Source: Mucidula mucida
Taxonomy: Eukaryota > Basidiomycota > Agaricomycetes > Agaricales > Physalacriaceae
Assembly: GCA_015501055.1 (NCBI GenBank)
Contig: JADNYV010000063.1
Location: 1 to 64,000 of the forward strand
Length of the DNA stretch: 64,000 bases
Direction of reading: 5' to 3'
Part shown: positions 11,897-23,855 of the stretch, in pieces
Layout: every line of letters starts with the position of its first letter
How positions within the stretch are numbered: position 1 is the first letter of the stretch
Position numbers and translations under genes: made by a program
Notes under the pieces: model-generated
The model's database searches: none
Told to the model about the DNA's origin: nothing
The model's input: the letters and a program-made list of their open reading frames with translations, nothing else

Positions 11897-12416
11897 TGGA
11901 AGATTTGGATAGGCATGGGGGGACAGAGCCTCAGCATGATGGCAGAATGATGGGACTTTGAAATGTACTTTCGGCTTGGATTTGGTGGCACACTATCTAT
12001 TAGGCCTTCGTGTACTGCTGTAATTTATGTTGAACGTAAAGTTGATGTTGTATCAACAGATTCAACGGCCGCTCAAAGCGACATAGTTCTGTTCTCTTTC
12101 AAAGACGTATGGCTCACTGATCCGGCGATAGCGGCCGAAAACATCGTTCTTGACTCCCACCTCATGTATCATGTCAGCGCTCAGTCAAGCCGCATTAATC
12201 TCGTCGTTAGCCTTGAAGCTTGAAAGGGAAAGACAACGATTATTTGGCTCCCGGTGACGCTAAAGCGAGCCTCTGCACCCAGAATATTCACGGTCTCATA
12301 GCCGACTTGTTCATCCTTAACCTCTATATGTATACTATAGACCTACTACACTAGTACGTGCATTTCGTTATAACGTAAAATCTTCTTGATGTTTTTCAAA
12401 TCATTATCAGGACACC
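11897..12416. other. Intergenic, upstream of the ankyrin-CHAT gene
   Basis: Holds an 86-codon open frame at 11963-12223 (MYFRLGFGGTLSIRPSCTAV...) with no recognisable domain. It could be a small gene or chance. The segment next to 12417 should contain the promoter of the ankyrin-CHAT gene. Confidence 0.35.
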
Positions 12417-15181
12417 ATGTACCCATCTCGACACGCTTCTGCTCCAGAATCAACTAGACGCCAGGTCGACTTGAGCACCACAGATTCCCGCCTCAACGAG
12501 CTTCATAGCGCTGCAGAAGCAGGCGATACTGATATCGTGCAGCTTCTTCTTGAGTGCGGAGTGGGCGTCAACTCCGAAGTCCCGAGCGGCGGTACTGCGT
12601 TGCACGTAGCAGCACGCGAAGGAAATCTTGACACCGTAAAGCTCCTCGTCAAGCACAACATAATAATGGACAAGCTGTTTGAAGTGCGAGGTACCGCTCT
12701 ACACACCGCAGCGGAAGAGGGTCATCTCGACGTTGTGGAATTTCTACTAGACAATGGCGCAGATGTCGAAGCGCGCTCCGTCGGAGGCGAAACCGCCCTG
12801 GCAAAGGCAATCCACCAAGGTCAACTCGATATCGTACGTCTTCTGCTCGACCATGGAGCAGCACAGCTCGTTCGGGTCGAGGACAATCTGACCGCACTCC
12901 ATGAAGCCTCCATGGCTGAAGATCCCGATATCGTACGCCTGCTAATCGCCTATGGCGCGGATATGGATGCGGTTGACGATGAAGGGCGATCAGCGCTATA
13001 CTTTGCCGCTCAGTGCGGAGAGACCGAGATCGTTCGCGTTCTGCTGGAGTCAGGCGCGAAGGTCAATATCAACGAAAGCACCCCCGGTCCAAGACCGTTG
13101 CCTATCGCGGCTGCCAATGGTCATTTTGAAGCCGTCCGACTGCTTCTTGATTACGGGGCAGCCGCTCGGATGGTTCGTCTTAGGAGAAACAAGATTGTGA
13201 AGCTGTTGTTGGAACAGCGGCCCCGATTACTCTGGAACGGCTTTACACTGCACGCTCAGGTCCTACACTTCCTCAAACCTCGAGATTCTGGGAATTTTGC
13301 TCGATCATGGTGCAGATTGCGAAGCTCTCGACCCCGATGGGCTCTCCGTAATGCAGATAGCGCGGATGAGGAACGATGGTGGCGTCGCTATGTTGAATCT
13401 ACTACGCCGACATCTGGGAGCCTCAGTGGAAGTTTCCTCCTATGCAATGAAGGAGCAGGTGAAGGTTCCGGAGGCATATAGTACTTTGGCTGAACTTGAA
13501 GGAGTGCTGAGGGACAACGCCCAACTCTGCGACCGGGATGACCCAACGGATTGGAAGCGTGCTATTGCTCTGGGAGCACCGGACTTGTGCCTACAATTTC
13601 GAGACGTCTCATCGGCCATGCGACCATTCAAGCTTGCGATGGAACTATTGCAGGAGGTCATAGATCCTGGCCAAAGCATGTTGATGCGCTACCGGCTCAT
13701 ACCTTCAATCCGCGACACAGTAGACGCCGCCGTTGCTGCAGCGATACAGAATGGAGATCTCGTGCTCGCCTTGGAATGGTTTGAGCAGGGTCGCTGTATC
13801 ATATGGGGGCAACTATCTCGACTCCGTCCTCCTGTGGAGGAAATTCGTGATCATTCGCCGAAGCTTGCGGATGATATGGAGGCGATCATCAAGGAGATGT
13901 CTGCGGAACAGCCCATCGCCCATGCCGGACGCGAGGGCGCGATGACCCGTCACCAAGAGCTTTCTAGGCAATACGAGAAGATGGTTACGGAAGCTCAGAA
14001 TATTATCGGGCTCGGTGGATACATGAAACCAAAATCAATGGAGGAGCTCAAGGCTGCTGTCAGTCGCAGTCATGTTGTTACTCTTAACGTTGCTTGGTTG
14101 CGCTGTGACGCCCTCATTTTGAGGCGTCAGAGCCTCGACATTGTTCATGTCCCTTTACCTCAGATATCTCCAGAGGTCCTGCGGAGACTATTCGAGGATT
14201 TACAGGACGCGCTCAATAGTGCTGACATGTACCTGCGTTCAGCTCTTCGAAGACAATGGGGTGACGAGGGCTCGCTGGACCCAGTACTGTCCCAGCTTTG
14301 GACAACTATCGTCCAACCTGTCCTTACGGCTCTTGGTTGTACGGAAATGCCTTCCGAGGCAGATTTCCCTCGCGTAACTTGGTGTGCTTCAGGTTTACTT
14401 GCGTTCCTTCCTCTCCATGCCGCTGGCCCATACTCCGAGGGCGTATGCATGGCACGCAGCCCTAGTGCGCTGGATCTGGCCATACATTCATATGTACCAT
14501 CCATAACATCTCTCCTTAGCGCTACCCGTGTACACCCTCCGACTGGAAACGATGCTCCGCCAGTCTTTGCCGTCTCACAGCCCACCACGCCTCATCAGGT
14601 CCCGATTCCAAGTACAGTCACGGAAGTCAGAGCATACAGGATGTTGCCGGAGCCAATGGAATAGCATGGCTTAATGATTCAGCGGCAACGACATCGGCCG
14701 TGCTCGCGCAGATGGAGCAGCATTTATGGGTGCACTTGGCCTGTCACGCCGTTCAAGACCCGCTCGAACCATTACAAAGCGCCTTCATACTACATGATGG
14801 CGGTCTCACGCTCCGGTCACGCTCCGGAGCATTATGCGGCTTCGATTCGATCGAGGCAAGACGCTTGCGGTGCTGTCTGCATGTCAGACGGCAGCGGGCG
14901 ATAGCAAGGTGCCAGACGAGGCTGTCCATTTAGCGGCGGGGATGTTCATGGCGGGATTTCAAAATGTGGTTGGGACGATGTGGTCCATCAATGACCACGA
15001 CGCATCGGTGTTCGTCACAGCGTTCTACTCGTATCTCATCAACGAAGCGCATGGCGACAGCAATCGGACAGCAGACGCACTTCATTATGCCGTGCGAAAA
15101 TTGAGGGATCAGGTCGGGCAGAGCAACTTTTTCAAATGGTACCCTTTATTCATGTCGGGATTTGAGCTGTGTACATCCTGA
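12417..15181 (+). CDS. Ankyrin-repeat protein with C-terminal CHAT protease-like domain
   Basis: CHAT domains are caspase/separase-like peptidases found in bacterial and fungal immunity-type proteins. The first ~300 residues form about nine ankyrin repeats (GTALHVAAREGNLDTVKLLV, GTALHTAAEEGHLDVVEFLL, SALYFAAQCGETEIVRVLLE). A linker of about 200 residues includes a helical region (LEWFEQGRCIIWGQLSRLRP) typical of the segment before fungal CHAT domains. The CHAT domain carries the catalytic His motif (HLWVHLACHA, near 14.73 kb) and catalytic Cys motif (LAVLSACQTAAGD, near 14.88 kb), then AGMFMAGFQNVVGTMWSIND and a C-terminal WYPLFMSG block. The gene appears intronless. Three single-base deletions interrupt the frame, at about 13215, 14633 and 14864. 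Each is fixed by one inserted base and the downstream frame is fully conserved, so sequence error is as likely as pseudogenisation. The Fic gene follows on the same strand. Confidence 0.85.
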
Positions 15182-15482
15182 GGTACTACTACGCGTCTAG
15201 GAAGTCATAGAAGTGCTACTTACGCTAATCGAACCGTAGTACAGTCTTTCCGAGAAACCTCTCGCACTTGTACTTACAGTAGGATCTAAATAACCTTGTA
15301 ATTTGCTGGAATCAATTTCGGAGACAAACAAACGGAACCTGCGAGTCTGCTTTGCCGCAGGACCTGCCTATAGACCTTGAAATTGACGTACGTTATGACG
15401 GTAGGCGACAACCTTTCGGATAATAAGACGCCGGCGGCAGTTCACCCTTCTTGCTCTGTACCATCATCACGCCCCCCTCTCA

Positions 15483-17082
15483 ATGGCTCCCCAATCCGAA
15501 ATACCGGCTGCCACTCCTTGTTTAATTGCGCGTAGTAATATTGTCCGCTCAACTGTTTATTGAATGGTGCCTCTAGGAGCTCCCAGACGGCGTGGAGGAC
15601 GAGGATTGGCGAAAGTACAGAGATCCGGGGCCTTACGGGGAAGAGATTTTCACAATTGAAGATCTTGTCGAGAAGTACCCAACAAAACCTTGGTTCAGGA
15701 TGCAACTAGCCCATCTACTTGGTCAACGGGATGCAGATGCACGTGCTTTAGGTCACTATGAGAAGGTAACTTGCCGCCCAAGCTGTCCCGGACGCGTTTT
15801 AATGCGCTTTGAGGGTAGATTCAGAATTACCTTCGCGATATCGGTTTGCCTCGAGATCCGGTTTTGGACGCGTTCGTGGATAACTACAGAAAGCAATTCA
15901 TCGCGACAACAGAAGATATTTTCCAAGAGTCAAGGAAGCGTATGTGTTTACTATCCTAGCCATCTTCAGAGGTTGATACTCTCTTCAGAAACGTTTTATC
16001 AAGCATGGAAACCCACGAAATCCTTCAGGTTCCCTCTGGATCTGCCGCAATTCCCTGACGGGCACGACACATTACTTCAAGAATGGAACTCCTTGAAAGC
16101 AATGGGCTCAGAATACTTCGCTGGTTTCTTCCAGAAACTGTCTATCGAAACTAATCATCTCGAGAGCACTTTTCTGCTTACCACGTCGGTAAGGCTCCTC
16201 ATCGGCTGGCTAATGATTGCGATCAATGTTACAACAGTCAACCAGAGATCTGATTCGTCGCGGCATCGATGACGGAACGGTTAGGTTCACTGAAGAGAGT
16301 CTATTGAAGGACCCAATCAAGATAAAGAGTATCATCATCGATACACTCTCGGTATAATCTTCTCCTCCTCCCATCCCATCCGCATTCAGGCATCTCTAGG
16401 CATATGATCTTCTCCAGACGTTAGCAGATGATCCAGACAAGCTGACTCCGGCACTGATTTGCCACATGCACAAGCTGCTCATGAAATCATGTCGAGTCCT
16501 ACCGCTGCAGTCCTATGTGAATATCGGTTGTACGCGCTCGTTTTCGAGGAAGACGGTGGTTATAAAGGGATCGTTTCATACCGAATGCTGTCCTTTCGCT
16601 GAAGTCGATAACGAGATGGAGTACATCTGTCGGATGGCCAGGGTCTGTACCCTTTAGCTTTGCGAAGCGAAATCGCTTACCCAACTCGGACAGCAATATA
16701 TCCGGAATTGGAGAAACCCGTTTGGAACATCGAGTTGGTTACACTTTGTCTTCGCACGATGCCATCCTTTCGAGGTTTGTACTATATCGGCGTCTGTCTG
16801 TCTACTTACTCCTGCTCGACTAGGATGGAAATGGTCGCATGGCCCGGTTGCTTGCTTCTATTCCTCTCATCAGGAGGGCTATCCGCCGATCTGCATAGGT
16901 CTACCGCATCGCGCAGCGTATTATGATAGCATCACCAAGGTACGTTTCAGTCCTTCGTCGTGCAATCTGCACACACAGGTATTTGTTTCCAGGCGTACAA
17001 CGGGGACTATGCTCCCTTCATTCGATGTATATTTGGCGGCATGCAGTACATGATTACCTCTGTCAGGAAGGATATGACATGA
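15483..17082 (+). CDS. Fic-domain protein (AMP-transferase type)
   Basis: Fic enzymes transfer AMP or another nucleotide moiety to target side chains. The motif CHPFEDGNGRMARLLASIPL matches HPFx(D/E)GNGRxxR, with an intron falling between HPFE and DGNGR. The exon chain is MAPQSEIPAATP (putative start 15483, the weakest part), DEDWRKYRDPGPYGEE, KNYLRDIGLPRDPVLDAFVD, FPLDLPQFPDGHDTLLQEWN, then SIETNHLESTFLL, STRDLIRRGIDDGTVRF, AYDLLQTLADDPDKLTPALI, WRNPFGTSSWLHFVFARCHP and a final KAYNGDYAPFIRCIFGGMQY ending at 17082. Upstream of the active site TNHLES resembles the class II inhibitory (S/T)xxxE(G/N) motif with the last position changed to Ser. One base is missing in the G run at 16876-16878, after the active site. 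Introns are about 49-60 bp. Confidence 0.8.
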
Positions 17083-17570
17083 AAGTAGCATCGTTGCGTC
17101 TGTTCACGCGAAATATCGATAACAATCTAGCATGTGTGCACGGAACACAAATGTCGGACCTTGTTCATGTAAGTTCGCTCCACGCCAGCTCCAACGTCGT
17201 GCGTTTCGGAGAATAGGAATGCTAATCATGGCATCACGAGTAGATGCGGCATCGGCAGTCGGTGCTACACATCATCAGGCTCCAAGTTGCTCGTGTGGAA
17301 GAACGAAGCTGTCAGATTCACGATATGACCAGGTGCAGCGCGCGAACGGGATAGACGGAGAACGTTGACTCAGATGACTCGAGGCGTGTGCATGAGTTCT
17401 TACTGTGTAAAGCTCCAGTGTACTGACTACGTCCTCAGAGGTTCCATCGTCAAGCGACTTGCGCGCGCTAATTAAAACACTGTCGGGTGCTGTGCGTTAC
17501 CGCAATTGGAGGATCCACTTGACTATCTCCGGAAAGGTTTCCCACCATACCGTGTCACCGTCCCGTAACA
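17083..17570. other. Intergenic between Fic and 7TM genes
   Basis: No gene recognised. Open frames here are short and unconserved. It probably includes the Fic terminator region and the promoter of the membrane protein gene. Confidence 0.4.
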
Positions 17571-18934
17571 TGATAATAAACGATGGGTGTCTGGACAGTA
17601 ACCCAACCATGCCCATCACACACAAAGAGTCGCGCTGGTTAGTATCGTTTGCTGATAAAATCAGGTCACGAATTGTGGCTGTAATATGCGAAAGCGTGTT
17701 TTATGGTATGTATGTTCTTCTTTCTTAGCACTCGAAAGCTCATTTCAATGCGCTCGTCAGGCATTCATATTATACTTCTCATCGTTGCCTTTCGATTTCT
17801 CTTGTGAGTAAATCTCGCATTGTACGCACCCAATTCTTATGTCCACCAGTCGGCCAGACGGCTTCCGAAGTTGGCGGAGAATAATCATGATTGCTACGAC
17901 ACTGCTGATGTTCGCTATCTCGACGACTTTATGGGCGCTGGATATCGCCGACCTCATGATCCCTGTTCAACTCCTCTACGAAATGACCAATGCTATACCG
18001 AAATTTAGGGACTCCGACGTGAACCAGTGGCGATTTTTTGCACAGACGATACTATATACTTTCGAGGTGAGCAATAATGGACTGCCGATTGACGCACTTA
18101 ACTTCGTTGAAGTTCATCATTGGGGATGCCGTTGTTGTATGGAGAGCATACGCGCTCTCCGGATCCAAGAAGCGCGTTTTAATACCGTTGGTCGTCATGC
18201 TCGCAGCTTCCCTCGGTACGTATGCACTCTATGAGTCTACTATGGCTCGCCGATTCATCTATATGTTCCAGGGATGGGACTCTACTTCCTTGGATGCATA
18301 ATGGAATATGGCCGCTACCTCGGACGCCCAAAGAGGTGTTCCCGTTCGCAAATAGTCACGTACTTCATATCGTTGGGGACAAATTTCTGTGCCACCTTCG
18401 TCATAGTATACCAGGTTTGGTGAGCGACGTCCTTCGTCTTGGATTAAGCTAGTAAGGCTAAGCGTCACACAGGCGCTACCGGCGCACTATGAACGACATC
18501 GCACCGTTGTTAAAACATCAGAATTCGCTTCCTCATAGAATACTCCTGGTATTGATTGAATCCGGCTTCGTGTATTTCGTCTTCTGGGTCAGTTTATTCA
18601 TTACGCGTTTCCGTGTCTAAATCAGATCTCAGGGTGTCAAAAGCTTCACGTACTTCCCATCTGTCGGAGACCCGGTAGTTTTCAGTTTCCTCTCTGCGGT
18701 GCTTAACTCTGTCGGAAATCAGATCGTTGTGAGTCTTGCTGATGTTTCAGAGTACGCTAGGCTGAATCCTTATAATAGGGTTTATATCCTCTTACGATCA
18801 TCGTCCTGGTGCAACGGCAGCAAGCAGCACTTGCTGGCCAAGTGCATGAGGTCGCGTTTACGGAGCATAGCCGAAGCATCAGGTTGCTGTCCGTGACTCT
18901 GAGCGTACAAGAACTCAGGAGCATCGATCCATGA
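17571..18934 (+). CDS. Multi-pass (7TM-type) membrane protein of the Agaricomycete family
   Basis: It resembles a large basidiomycete family of seven-helix proteins of unknown function, recognised by FIIGDAVVVWRAYAL and a late helix block GLYPLTIIVLVQRQQ. From about 17750 the exons join cleanly: RSSGIHIILLIVAFRFLFRP, IIMIATTLLMFAISTTLWAL, QWRFFAQTILYTFE, LGCIMEYGRYLGRPKRCSRS, IVTYFISLGTNFCATFVIVY, VWRYRRTMNDIAPLLKHQNS and RILLVLIESGFVYFVFW. The stop ends at 18934 and introns are about 45-60 bp. The first exon (MIINDGCLDSNPTMPITHKE ... ESVFYGMYVLLS) runs into a stop near 17729 out of frame with the next segment. Either there is a frameshift in the T-rich run at 17717-17727, or translation begins at a later ATG near 17706. 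Confidence 0.6.
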
Positions 18935-20590
18935 CCTCCTCCATACCGATACTACCCTCGGCATACCGTAGCATACTAATCAAACTCTCCCGATCTAAAA
19001 CACAGTATCAGTACGCTGGGTAGAGGAAGGCTGATGTCTAGTGCCAATCCACTGCTTCTCATGCCTTTCCTTGTTCCCTTATTGGAAGAAGAGCTGTTCT
19101 ATCATAAACGCGCTGCGCGAAACGCCACGGTGCAGATCATGTAAATCACGTGATTGGATATTTTGGGTCGCCTGAATTGCGGAACGAACTCGTTGCCAGC
19201 TCGTTGCGTCTCTTGCACCCGACGCATCTGTTGCCTCAGAATTTGGAGTTGAGTACTAGTTTGTCACTGTCACTATTAGCTCTTGACTCTCCTCCTTTCT
19301 ACAGGATACTTACTTCCTTGTTTCAATAAACAGTTCCTTTTCCGATGATTATGGGACTCGCCTATTGATTACCATTGACGCACCTTTGAAACACGGCTCT
19401 CGGTGAGATCCAGACTCTCTAACACAATATGCCTGCCACTGTGCTTTACCCCTCGTCGCTCGTCCGACACACGAGCGCGCTGCCACATCAAGACATATTC
19501 TCTATTCATTGGGTCATGAAGTGACTGAGTACCATCGCAGGTGCAGATTTAATGTTTTGCTGGGGAAGGCGCCCTTTCTCGGGGCGTCTTCCGAGAAATT
19601 AGAGTAGCCCAACCAGTCCATAGAACGAGAGAAATAGTTTCAATCTTTTCGCATGGGACCGCCCTAGAAATCGAGGAAAACCAAATCAAACGAAGCCAGC
19701 CCGGCGCAAACAAAAAACGTTCGTCGTCTCAATACATTGATGCCATTTTGCGCTGACTAGAATCATGGTTAGTATATAGATTTTGAGAGTTGCGTTTTCG
19801 AGGCATCTCATTGCGCATCGCGGTGTAGTTGCAGGTTGGACACGACTGGTCGTCGTGTCAAATGATGCAACTTCGGTGGAGATCGACTACAGTACTGTTC
19901 GAAGGCAAGGATGGCAATATGAAAAAAAGTCCAGAGGTTCAATTGAGCAACTGTTGTTCACGTGTTCACGCATCACAGCAAGCCAAATGTTCCTTTATCC
20001 TCGCATGATCTGGATGCACTTATGGTAAACGGCGGTTACTACCGTGGCATCCTATTCTACGTGCTTCCGATCACGCATGACACACGTTGCTCTGAATTTG
20101 AGCCCCGCATAGATCTCTTCGCCGGAGAACCCGACGCGTGTAACGCGTCCGATGAAGTAAGGAAAACAAGAGATGGATTTCCCAACTGTGCCTCGGGTTT
20201 CAAACATGATACTACTATGACGCGTCAACGTTTCGTCCAGCTAGTTGAAGACTGATGAGGATTCTAGGATGCTCATATCAACGGTGTTACTCCTAGCGGC
20301 ACTCTTGAACGGTAAGTATTGCTTGGGTGTAGTCCTCGCGGAAGTGAAACATGGACGCAGAACCCTGCCATCACTATACGCGCCTGCCCGTGGGCCATTG
20401 ATGTCGGGAAACAAATATCGTACTACATACCTCAGGCTGGAAGAGCTGAATTGCAATAGGGACCTAGATTCTAGCTACAATGTCAAAGCTCCTGCAAACT
20501 CGTAATACTGGGCGGTCCGCGATATCGACTGAGCCCGTTCCCAAAGGACTGCTCCCGGAGGATAGCCACTGGCGAGTCGCTGGCGAGCAG
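18935..20590. other. Long gene-poor stretch
   Basis: About 1.65 kb with no recognisable protein family, RNA gene or mobile element. Open frames at 19783-20028 and 20245-20505 lack family similarity; the latter has a short hydrophobic segment but no convincing context. The right end is the promoter of the RlpA-like gene. Confidence 0.4.
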
Positions 20591-20598
20591 TATATAAA
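20591..20598 (+). promoter_or_regulatory. TATA box of the RlpA-like gene
   Basis: TATATAAA lies about 80 bp upstream of the start codon at 20679, in a position that fits a fungal core promoter with a short CT-rich leader. Confidence 0.5.
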
Positions 20599-20678
20599 CG
20601 AGGAGGTTTGAACTCTCTACTCATCACCAGCTCTTCCAAGCTTCAGTGTTCTATCAGCCTTTCCAGCCTATTACAACC

Positions 20679-21124
20679 ATGGTCTTCTCTTTCTCCAAGC
20701 TTATGGCACTCGCCACTCTTATCAGCGCCGCCCAAGCCTTCAGTGGTGACGGTGAGTTCAACTCGTTCGTCTGGTCTCTCTTATGTTGATGTCAACCAGC
20801 CACCTACTACTACCCCAACGGTGGCTACGGCGCCTGCGGACAACCACTCCAGAACTCAGACCACGTCGTCGCGTTGGCCTCTGCGCAATACAGCAGCGGC
20901 GCCAATTGCGGACGCCAGATCAGAGTTAACTGTACGTCTATTTCACAGATCATTGTGATTTCTTCATCTCACAATGAATAGACAATGGCAAGAGCGTCAC
21001 TGCCAGGGTTGCCGACCTCTGCCCGGGATGCGCCAGTGGCGATGTCGACCTTACTTCATCGGCCTTCGAAGTTCTCGCTCCCTTGAGCGTGGGCCGCATG
21101 CGAGTGACATGGGACTACATTTAA
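20679..21124 (+). CDS. Secreted RlpA-like double-psi beta-barrel (expansin-like) protein
   Basis: Small extracellular protein of the DPBB/expansin-like group. Three exons (20679-20751, then after 48- and 50-bp introns) give a product of about 115 residues. MVFSFSKLMALATLISAAQA is a clear signal peptide. The mature part begins with ATYYYPNGGYGACGQPLQNS, contains the Cys pattern of the fold, GKSVTARVADLCPGCASGDV, and ends DLTSSAFEVLAPLSVGRMRV. No cellulose-binding domain is present. Such proteins are thought to loosen walls or inhibit proteases, and I cannot tell which here. The gene is intact. It converges on the DUF2235 gene with only 58 bp between the stop codons. Confidence 0.85.
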
Positions 21125-21182
21125 ATGAATGTATTCCCAACCAAGTCCTTTACCATACCATTAGAGTACCGCATTGTAGAGT

Positions 21183-22953
21183 TCAGACTACATAGGTCTC
21201 CTCAGAATCCCACGTTGCCTTTGGTTTATAAGCCAACTTGGGATCCTTCATACGCGCTTGAACCGTAATATGAAAATTGGGCTTCTTCACCGGTATTGCT
21301 CGCCCCCGCCCAAGGTTCCACCTATCGGAATTAAGCAAGCTTGCGAGGTAGAACGATGAACACATACCCAAAGTGACTGTGCCAGACGCCATCATCGTCT
21401 TGCCAGGTGTACGACATCGGTAATATCTCGAGGATCCACCATAACTTCTGATACTGCAATGCATCATGAAGAGGCTGTAGAGCGTCTACTGCATCAACAT
21501 TGTTCATCACCGGTTTGTCTGTCACGCCGTTCGTAGAGACGAGTGAGGAACTAAGCTTGAGCTTCTCTAACGCGGATTCTACAAAGGTGATTCCGCATTG
21601 CGACTGGATCACCTGGCGAACCATCCATCGTAAGGATACGTTACTCAAAGAATTCGGAGCGCCATTCGCCATTTCGCCACCGCCGACATCTGGGTAATGA
21701 CATCAATAAATGATGGGATGAAATGAAATGAATATGAATGACGGACCACTATGACAACCTGAGAACCATACTTCTAGGATATCGGTCGGGTCCCAACCGT
21801 CGTCGTCAGACGATTCGGCTTGCACGGCGAGATTCTTGTGCTTGAATTTGTCGAATAAGGAGAGATGTTTGCGTCCAATGCTCGGTTTGTTTCGTGAGAT
21901 ATCACCGGTTGTATATTCTCCGGGGACCGCGCGGTGGTACAGGTTGGGTTTAAACCGAGCACGGTGCTAAAAACAGGCTCAGTGTATAGTGGGCCTGGCT
22001 TCGGGATATGCTCACTTCATCAAGTGAAAGGGCATGTCGGAAGGTCTTGATGGATTTGTTCGAGCTCGTGAAAGGCAAGGTTCTCCCCATAACCACACCA
22101 ACACTTGAGACAGTATCCCTAGGTAGTTTCAGCATTTCTAGCTAACGCTACGAGAAAGACCTGTACCAGACGCCCATGAACTCGATCTGAACATTCTGAC
22201 AGAATGTCCTCTTGAAGCCCGCACTGAGGCGCACACCGGTTTCGTCTTCGCGGGTATACAATTTGTAGGCGAATGGAACTTGCTCCTCGTTATCCTTGGG
22301 CAGAAGACCGACCTAAGAACTGATAAATACCCGCCGTAGGCCGACGACGGAGACGTACTTTATACAGCATTCCAGCTAAAGCCCGAGCAGTATACGCTCC
22401 CCGGGAAAACCCTAGTCAGACGTCAGTTGATTGAGACTCTAGATGAACGATTCTGCGTCGCACCGAATATGCATATCTTGTCCCCAGCCCGATAGTTTTG
22501 CATAAGAAAGTTGTAGCCGCCCATAACGTGTGCATCTAGATACCTAGGGCCAGCTGTGAGAAACGCCCATACGATACCCGTGAAGATATTCTTTCACCAG
22601 GCGATGGCTTCATCGGCAACTTTAGCAAACCACTCTAGAAGTGGCGATACAACTCCAGGAGCAAAGAACGTTCCTATACCTGCCTGCCGATGGTCATGAA
22701 CGTGCTATGGACAGGAGTTTAGCAATATGATACCTGATAGTAACATAGCTGCTGGTCGTTGTCCTTCTTTAGCAAGGAGAAGAACTTGACGACGTTGGTA
22801 TTCTGTTGCACAGCGGGGGTCCAAAATTCAGCCATTTGTACGATTCACTGAGCTTTGAAGCTTCACCTGTTCGTCATATTCACTGGATGTGCCGTCAAAG
22901 CAGAGAACGAGCGTCCGCGGTATGCTAGAGACTTCGGTGGAGAGGTTCGACAT
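21183..22953 (-). CDS. DUF2235 (Tle1-like) alpha/beta hydrolase
   Basis: Family related to bacterial T6SS Tle1 phospholipases and common in fungi as soluble alpha/beta hydrolases. Start ATG 22953 (MSNLSTEVSSIPRTLVLCFD), then GTSSEYDEQ, NTNVVKFFSLLKKDNDQQLC and the DAHVMGGYNFLMQNYRAGDK block. The nucleophile elbow is GFSRGAYTARALAGMLYKVG. Next come VWDTVSSVGVVMGRTLPF, HRARFKPNLYHRAVPGEY, EVWFSGCHSDVGGGE and a C-terminal WNLGRGRAIPVKKPNFHITV, with the stop at 21183. Nine introns of about 46-65 bp fit in phase, and no frame damage was found. The conserved Ser in GFSRG and Asp in HSDVGGG are present. Substrate unknown; lipid ester hydrolysis is inferred from family only. Confidence 0.85.
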
Positions 22954-23811
22954 GGTGGTAAAGTGGTGAGGTATTTCCAAGCTATTTCCCACTGCTACGG
23001 AATCTGTTGCTCAGTGTTAGTGGAGTCGGTGTGTGCACGCTGCTCGCGGATCATAATTAGTTGTTCTCCGGTGACATTTATACCTACCCACTGATGCTAT
23101 CTCGGGCGACCAATAGCAGCGTTTACACCAGACATGATTGTGGTGAATTGAACAGTTCAATGTCGGCGATTGTCAAGAGTCGACGCGGGTTCTGACGCCG
23201 TCAATCACTGAGTATGATTGAGCCAATCTGAAGTGCGCAGCGCGTCCCAAGACCCCAAGGGATGCTATAGAACATGGGCAGAGCTTTCCCGGTGGGTGAA
23301 TAGTGCGCAGGTGGACACTGGGCATGAGTGTTTGTCAAGACCCGAAGCTGCTGACAAAGCGGCGGATCTACAAGCAGTGTTCCTGCAGGTCTAAATTCCC
23401 TTTGCGTTGTTACGACTACGACCTTATATAGATGCCTCTGCAGTCTGGATTCTCTTGTGTACGCAACTGTTTCTCTGCATTCCCGGCTCACTGCCTTGAC
23501 AGCCGGCCCGCGCGCATACCTGCACGTACACCTGACGTTCCGCATGTTCCTGCTTCTGTTGACACCGAGTATATTCCCGATGCAGCATATGGATTTCTTG
23601 CATAGAGCAATCGTTCGCGATTCGTCTGTCAGACCCCGACAACCACGTGAGACGTCTATCTGCGCCAACACGCGGGATAAATGCTGGATAAATCTGTTTT
23701 TCTGGTCGTCTGAATAGGCACACCCTGGCCATGCGTTCTCACGGAAGCACACTATTGATTCCAGCGCAAGATGTTCCGTTGCTAATCCTCGGAGTTTCTT
23801 TTCCTTGAGCA
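22954..23811. other. Intergenic between divergent DUF2235 and esterase genes
   Basis: About 0.85 kb that should hold two divergent promoters. A 206-codon open frame on the minus strand (23201-23821) overlaps the TATA box and leader of the esterase and shows no family resemblance, so I do not call it. Confidence 0.4.
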
Positions 23812-23818
23812 TATAAAT
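23812..23818 (+). promoter_or_regulatory. TATA box of the rhamnogalacturonan acetylesterase gene
   Basis: TATAAAT lies about 40 bp upstream of the start codon at 23856, consistent with a strong, short-leader fungal promoter. Confidence 0.45.
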
Positions 23819-23855
23819 CAAGGAGTCTGGTTTCTGGGGGCCTGCTTCGTCCGAT

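Noticed and set aside
23201..23821. 206-codon minus-strand open frame upstream of the rhamnogalacturonan acetylesterase
   Set aside because: It overlaps the TATA box and leader of a well supported gene, has no family resemblance and an unusual Cys/Arg-rich composition. Chance absence of stops is more likely.
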